The position numbers and the translations under genes were made by a program. 64,000 nucleotides of DNA from Haloplanus litoreus (GTDB taxonomy: Archaea; Halobacteriota; Halobacteria; Halobacteriales; Haloferacaceae), in NCBI RefSeq assembly GCF_042677945.1, contig NZ_JBHUDN010000001.1. One strand, written 5' to 3'. Below are positions 61,420 through 64,000 of the stretch, piece after piece. The first letter of the stretch is position 1. Each line of letters begins with the position of its first letter. Below the pieces are notes generated by a model. The model was not told where the DNA came from, searched no databases, and worked only from the letters and a program-made list of their open reading frames with translations.

Positions 61420-62120
61420 GCCCGGTCGTCGCCGTTCAGCATCGACCCGACCGCCTCCAGAATTTTCGCCTCCGACCGCCGGAGGTGTTCCCCGACCGTC
61501 GACGTGTTCGCCGAGTCCATCTCGGCTAGGTCCTCGATGTTACAGCCCCGCGGCGACTCGTAGTAGCCCTCGTCGATGGCGCGGGAGAGTACCTCCATCT
61601 GTCGGGGAGAGAGGTCCTGAACCGCCTGTTTGATCTCCGTCAGTCCCGTCAGGAGGCGGCCGAGGTTCGGCTGTCGGAGGGCGTCTACCTCCACCGACCC
61701 GAGGGCGCGCAGTTCTTCGTGGGTCTGACTCACCTCCGCGTGGGTGGAGGCGAGGACGCTCCAGTGTTCGCGGCCCTTCGAGACGGTGGCCGGGATGGTC
61801 GGGAAGCAGTTGTTCCGCAGGAGGACGTTCAACACGGGTTCCGTATCGGTGCGGTAGTCGCCCTCGAGGCTGATGAAGGCCGTCTCCCGGGCGTCGTGGT
61901 AGCTGACCAGTTGTGCGGTCGTCATGACCTCGTGGGTGGCCAGCCACTCCACCAGTTCCTCGACTCGGTCTTCCGGGACGTTCGTCGCCTCGATCATCGT
62001 GATGCTCGTCCCGGTCAGGCGGTACGAGTAGATGATCGTCGCGGCCACGTCTGGGAACGACTCGTGTACCGTCTCCGTCCAACAACCGTCGTGTCTGATC
62101 CGGAACGTGTATTCGAGCAT
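61416..62120 (-). CDS. HTH_10 (bacterio-opsin activator-like) transcriptional regulator
   Basis: 234 residues from ATG 62120 (upstream frame not homologous). Residues 1-170 form an N-terminal sensory region of the bacterioopsin-activator type; the C-terminal HTH_10 is LSPRQMEVLSRAIDEGYYES, GCNIEDLAEMDSANTSTVGE, HLRRSEAKILEAV. These regulators are specific to haloarchaea and often control neighbouring catabolic genes. It lies between the GS-like ligase and a broken permease, so it may control the amine pathway. Nothing in the sequence proves it. Confidence 0.88.
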   Translation of the reverse strand: MLEYTFRIRHDGCWTETVHESFPDVAATIIYSYRLTGTSITMIEATNVPEDRVEELVEWLATHEVMTTAQLVSYHDARETAFISLEGDYRTDTEPVLNVLLRNNCFPTIPATVSKGREHWSVLASTHAEVSQTHEELRALGSVEVDALRQPNLGRLLTGLTEIKQAVQDLSPRQMEVLSRAIDEGYYESPRGCNIEDLAEMDSANTSTVGEHLRRSEAKILEAVGSMLNGDDRA

Positions 62121-62189
62121 TGGTCCTCCAGTCGCTCTCCGGGATTGACGACCCACATATTTACGGGTTCCGTGTGGGGCGAGCGGCGG

Positions 62190-62509
62190 TCAGCCGCTCA
62201 CTTCCTCACGGAACTCGACGAGGAACGCGACGACGACAAACAGGAGCGAGACGTAGAAGATCAGCGACGCCACGGCGGGCACGACCGGCGTGAACCCCTG
62301 GGTCATCCGCCCGTGGATCCAGGTGGTGTTCGTGCTCTGGGCGCCGGAGAGGTAGGAGCCGATGTAGTAGTTGTTCCACACAGCACGAACGCGAAGATGG
62401 CGCCCGAGACGATGCCGTCCTTGATCAGCGGGAGCGTGATCCGCCGGTACATGGTGATCGTGTCGGCGCCGAGGCCCCGTGCGGTCTCCTCGACGTTCGG
62501 GTCGACGCT
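62190..62509 (-). pseudogene. Truncated and frameshifted PotC-type ABC permease
   Basis: The C-terminal 105 or so residues of a spermidine/putrescine-type permease: VDPNVEETARGLGADTITMY, RRITLPLIKDGIVSGAIFAF (EAA loop and next helix), then in the next frame WNNYYIGSYLSG and a last membrane helix ending AFLVEFREEVSG. A one-base deletion (TCG to TG) near 62383 accounts for the shift, since family members read FVLSWNNYY. The first 150 or so residues are missing, so the gene is not merely missequenced. A TATA-like box (ctatataag on the minus strand) survives near 62585. Confidence 0.8.
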
Positions 62510-62640
62510 GTGGCGCGCCCGCGGCCGTTGCGCGCCGTCGCCAAATTCTGCACGTTCGTCGTCTCTATCGCGCAAAGAATCCCTTATATAGCTCCTTTGG
62601 GCAGATAATACGGACGAACGAACAGTTCGACGTCGAGTAC

Positions 62641-63858
62641 TCAGTTCACGCGCTCCACTTCGTAGCCGGCGTCCTCGATGGCCGCCATCACGTTCTTGGC
62701 GTGGCCCTCGCCGCTCGTGACCACCTGGAAGACGAGGTAGGCGTCGCCAACCTCCAAGTCACCGACCGCTCGGTCGTGGCGCACCGTCCGGATGTTCGCG
62801 CCCTTCTCGCCGATGATGCTCGAGATGTGGCCCATCTCCCCGGGCTGGTCACGGATGCGGATCTGTAGCCGGAGTAGCTGACAGCGGTCGGTCAGCGCGT
62901 GCGTCAACACCGTCTGGAGCATCGACATGTCGATGTTGCCGCCACAGAGCAGTGGCACGACCGTCTCCCCGTCCACGTCCACCGTCTCACTCAACAGCGC
63001 CGCCACCGAGGCAGCGCCCGCCCCCTCGACCAGTTGTTTCGCGCGTTCGAGCACCACGAGGATGCTCCGCGCGATGTCGTCGTCGCTCACCGTCACCACC
63101 TCGTCGACGTGTTCCTCGATCAGGCCGAGCGTCAGTTCCGAGATGCTGCCCGTGGCGATGCCGTCCGCGATGGTCTTCGGCGACTCCTCGTCGACCGGAA
63201 TCCCCTTCTGGAGGCTGTCCGGGACCGTCGCCGCCAGATCCGCCTGCACGCCGATCACCCGAACCTCGTCGTCGAGGGCGTCCAGTGCCGTGCTGATGCC
63301 GCCGATCAGGCCGCCGCCGCCGATGGGAACGATGACGGTGTCCACGTCCGGCACCTGCTCGTAAATCTCCAGGCCGAGCGTCCCCTGGCCGGCGACGATG
63401 TCGGGGTCGTCGTACGCGTGGACGAACAGCATCCCCGGCGCCTCGGCCTTGGCCTGTGCGTGGGACATCGACTCGCCGAAGTTCGCTCCGTGGAGTTCAA
63501 CCGTCGCCCCGTAGCTCCGCGTCGCGTCCACCTTCGCCTGCGGCGCGTTCTCCGGCATGACGATGGTCGACTCCAGCCCAACCGTCGTCGCCGCCAGCGC
63601 GACACCCTGGGCGTGGTTGCCGGCGCTGGCGGCGACGACGTGCTTGTCGCTTCCCCGCTCGGCCTCCTGTTTCAGTTTGTTGTACGCGCCGCGCGTCTTG
63701 AACGACCCCGTCCGCTGGAGGTGTTCCATCTTCAGGTGGACGTCGGCGCCCGACATCTCGCTCAGCGAGCGGTTCGTCTCGATGGGCGTCTGTCTCACGA
63801 TGTCGGGGTCGTCGAAGCGCTCCCGCGCGGCCTCGATGTCCGCGAACGTGACTGTCAT
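62641..63858 (-). CDS. ilvA: Threonine ammonia-lyase
   Basis: 405-residue PLP enzyme making 2-oxobutanoate from threonine. PLP lysine K54 lies in RTGSFKTRGAYNKL; the phosphate loop is IGGGGLIGGIS; VVAASAGNHAQGVA binds substrate. A C-terminal ACT domain (LLRLQIRIRDQPGEMGHISS) is present; such domains often bind Ile/Val or Ser. The length fits the catabolic-like TdcB/IlvA archaeal form. TATA-like box (gatttatcc, minus strand) lies about 30 bases before ATG 63858. Confidence 0.94.
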   Translation of the reverse strand: MTVTFADIEAARERFDDPDIVRQTPIETNRSLSEMSGADVHLKMEHLQRTGSFKTRGAYNKLKQEAERGSDKHVVAASAGNHAQGVALAATTVGLESTIVMPENAPQAKVDATRSYGATVELHGANFGESMSHAQAKAEAPGMLFVHAYDDPDIVAGQGTLGLEIYEQVPDVDTVIVPIGGGGLIGGISTALDALDDEVRVIGVQADLAATVPDSLQKGIPVDEESPKTIADGIATGSISELTLGLIEEHVDEVVTVSDDDIARSILVVLERAKQLVEGAGAASVAALLSETVDVDGETVVPLLCGGNIDMSMLQTVLTHALTDRCQLLRLQIRIRDQPGEMGHISSIIGEKGANIRTVRHDRAVGDLEVGDAYLVFQVVTSGEGHAKNVMAAIEDAGYEVERVN

Positions 63859-63907
63859 GTTGCACCATCTCGCACACCGGCGGATAAATCACCTGTTTAC
63901 CGCAACC

Positions 63908-64000
63908 TTACTCGACGAGGAGACGCGCCGGACTCGCCAGCAGTTCCATCACTCGGTTGGTAAACCGCGCCGCCACCGCCCCGTCGACGACGCGGTGGTC
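63908..64000 (-). CDS. 2-oxoacid dehydrogenase E2 (dihydrolipoamide acyltransferase), C-terminal end
   Basis: The last 30 codons and stop of a catalytic-domain acyltransferase, reading DHRVVDGAVAARFTNRVMEL then LASPARLLVE. DHRVVDG is the active-site His-Asp motif of E2. The body of the gene lies outside the window. It is transcribed toward ilvA. lpdA (E3) is 13 kb away. Confidence 0.9.
   Translation of the reverse strand, partial: DHRVVDGAVAARFTNRVMELLASPARLLVE

Overview
The window is 64 kb of haloarchaeal chromosome (class Halobacteria). The evidence is very high GC with strong third-position G/C, acidic D/E-rich proteins, TATA-type promoters about 28-30 bases upstream of start codons, and family-typical genes: the Hel308-Cgi121 pair, Hef, a halobacterial-type plant-like [2Fe-2S] ferredoxin, archaeal malate dehydrogenase, an HTH_10/Bat-type regulator and many small haloarchaeal conserved proteins. 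The genus cannot be fixed from sequence alone. No rRNA, tRNA, CRISPR array or intact mobile element was found.

Layout. 1-2786: a KEOPS subunit (cut by the window edge) coupled to Hel308. 2787-4823: a small accessory patch with a decayed IS6-type transposase and a lower-GC galactonate dehydratase. 4824-12485: small regulators, thrC, a ferritin-like protein, serA, a degenerate membrane sensor kinase, serB and a first metY. 12567-17573: a five-gene LIV-type ABC importer bounded by a 30-bp near-perfect direct repeat that includes the last codons of metX. 17544-21972: metX-metY operon, a coiled-coil membrane protein and a class V aminotransferase. 21981-25803: an ABC-2 exporter and a soluble chemotaxis transducer. 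25909-33434: uvrC, mdh, hef, two ferredoxin or zinc-ribbon proteins and conserved unknowns. 33523-42902: cupin, CstA transporter, Get3/ArsA ATPase, CobW GTPase, small membrane proteins, upp, IMPACT/YigZ and an ACT protein. 42997-48941: a 2-hydroxyacid dehydrogenase relic, hisB, hisA, glmM (interrupted by a run of 53 N), hisI and a type IV prepilin peptidase. 49245-55537: ferredoxin, lpdA, glyA, gcvPB and gcvPA. 55610-62509: an amine-catabolism-like group (Fe-alcohol dehydrogenase, MlrC/M81 hydrolase, aldehyde dehydrogenase, glutamine-synthetase-like ligase, Bat-type regulator and a broken polyamine-type permease). 62641-64000: threonine ammonia-lyase and the last 30 codons of a 2-oxoacid dehydrogenase E2.

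Much of the window concerns one-carbon, serine/glycine and sulfur amino-acid metabolism. SerA, SerB and a candidate transaminase make serine; GlyA, GcvPA/GcvPB and Lpd interconvert serine and glycine and cleave glycine; MetX with two MetY paralogues makes homocysteine; ThrC and IlvA handle threonine. The most interesting proposal is that the Fe-ADH, ALDH, GS-like ligase and M81 hydrolase form a gamma-glutamylation route for an amino-alcohol or amine, releasing glycine (or an amino acid) next to the glycine-cleavage genes. That is inference from gene content, not shown by the sequence.

The window also holds four decayed coding relics (IS6 transposase, 2-hydroxyacid dehydrogenase C-terminus, PotC-like permease, and an unidentified C-terminal fragment at about 49053-49190) and a repeated layout in which convergent genes share a CTAG or CTAA stop-codon overlap.
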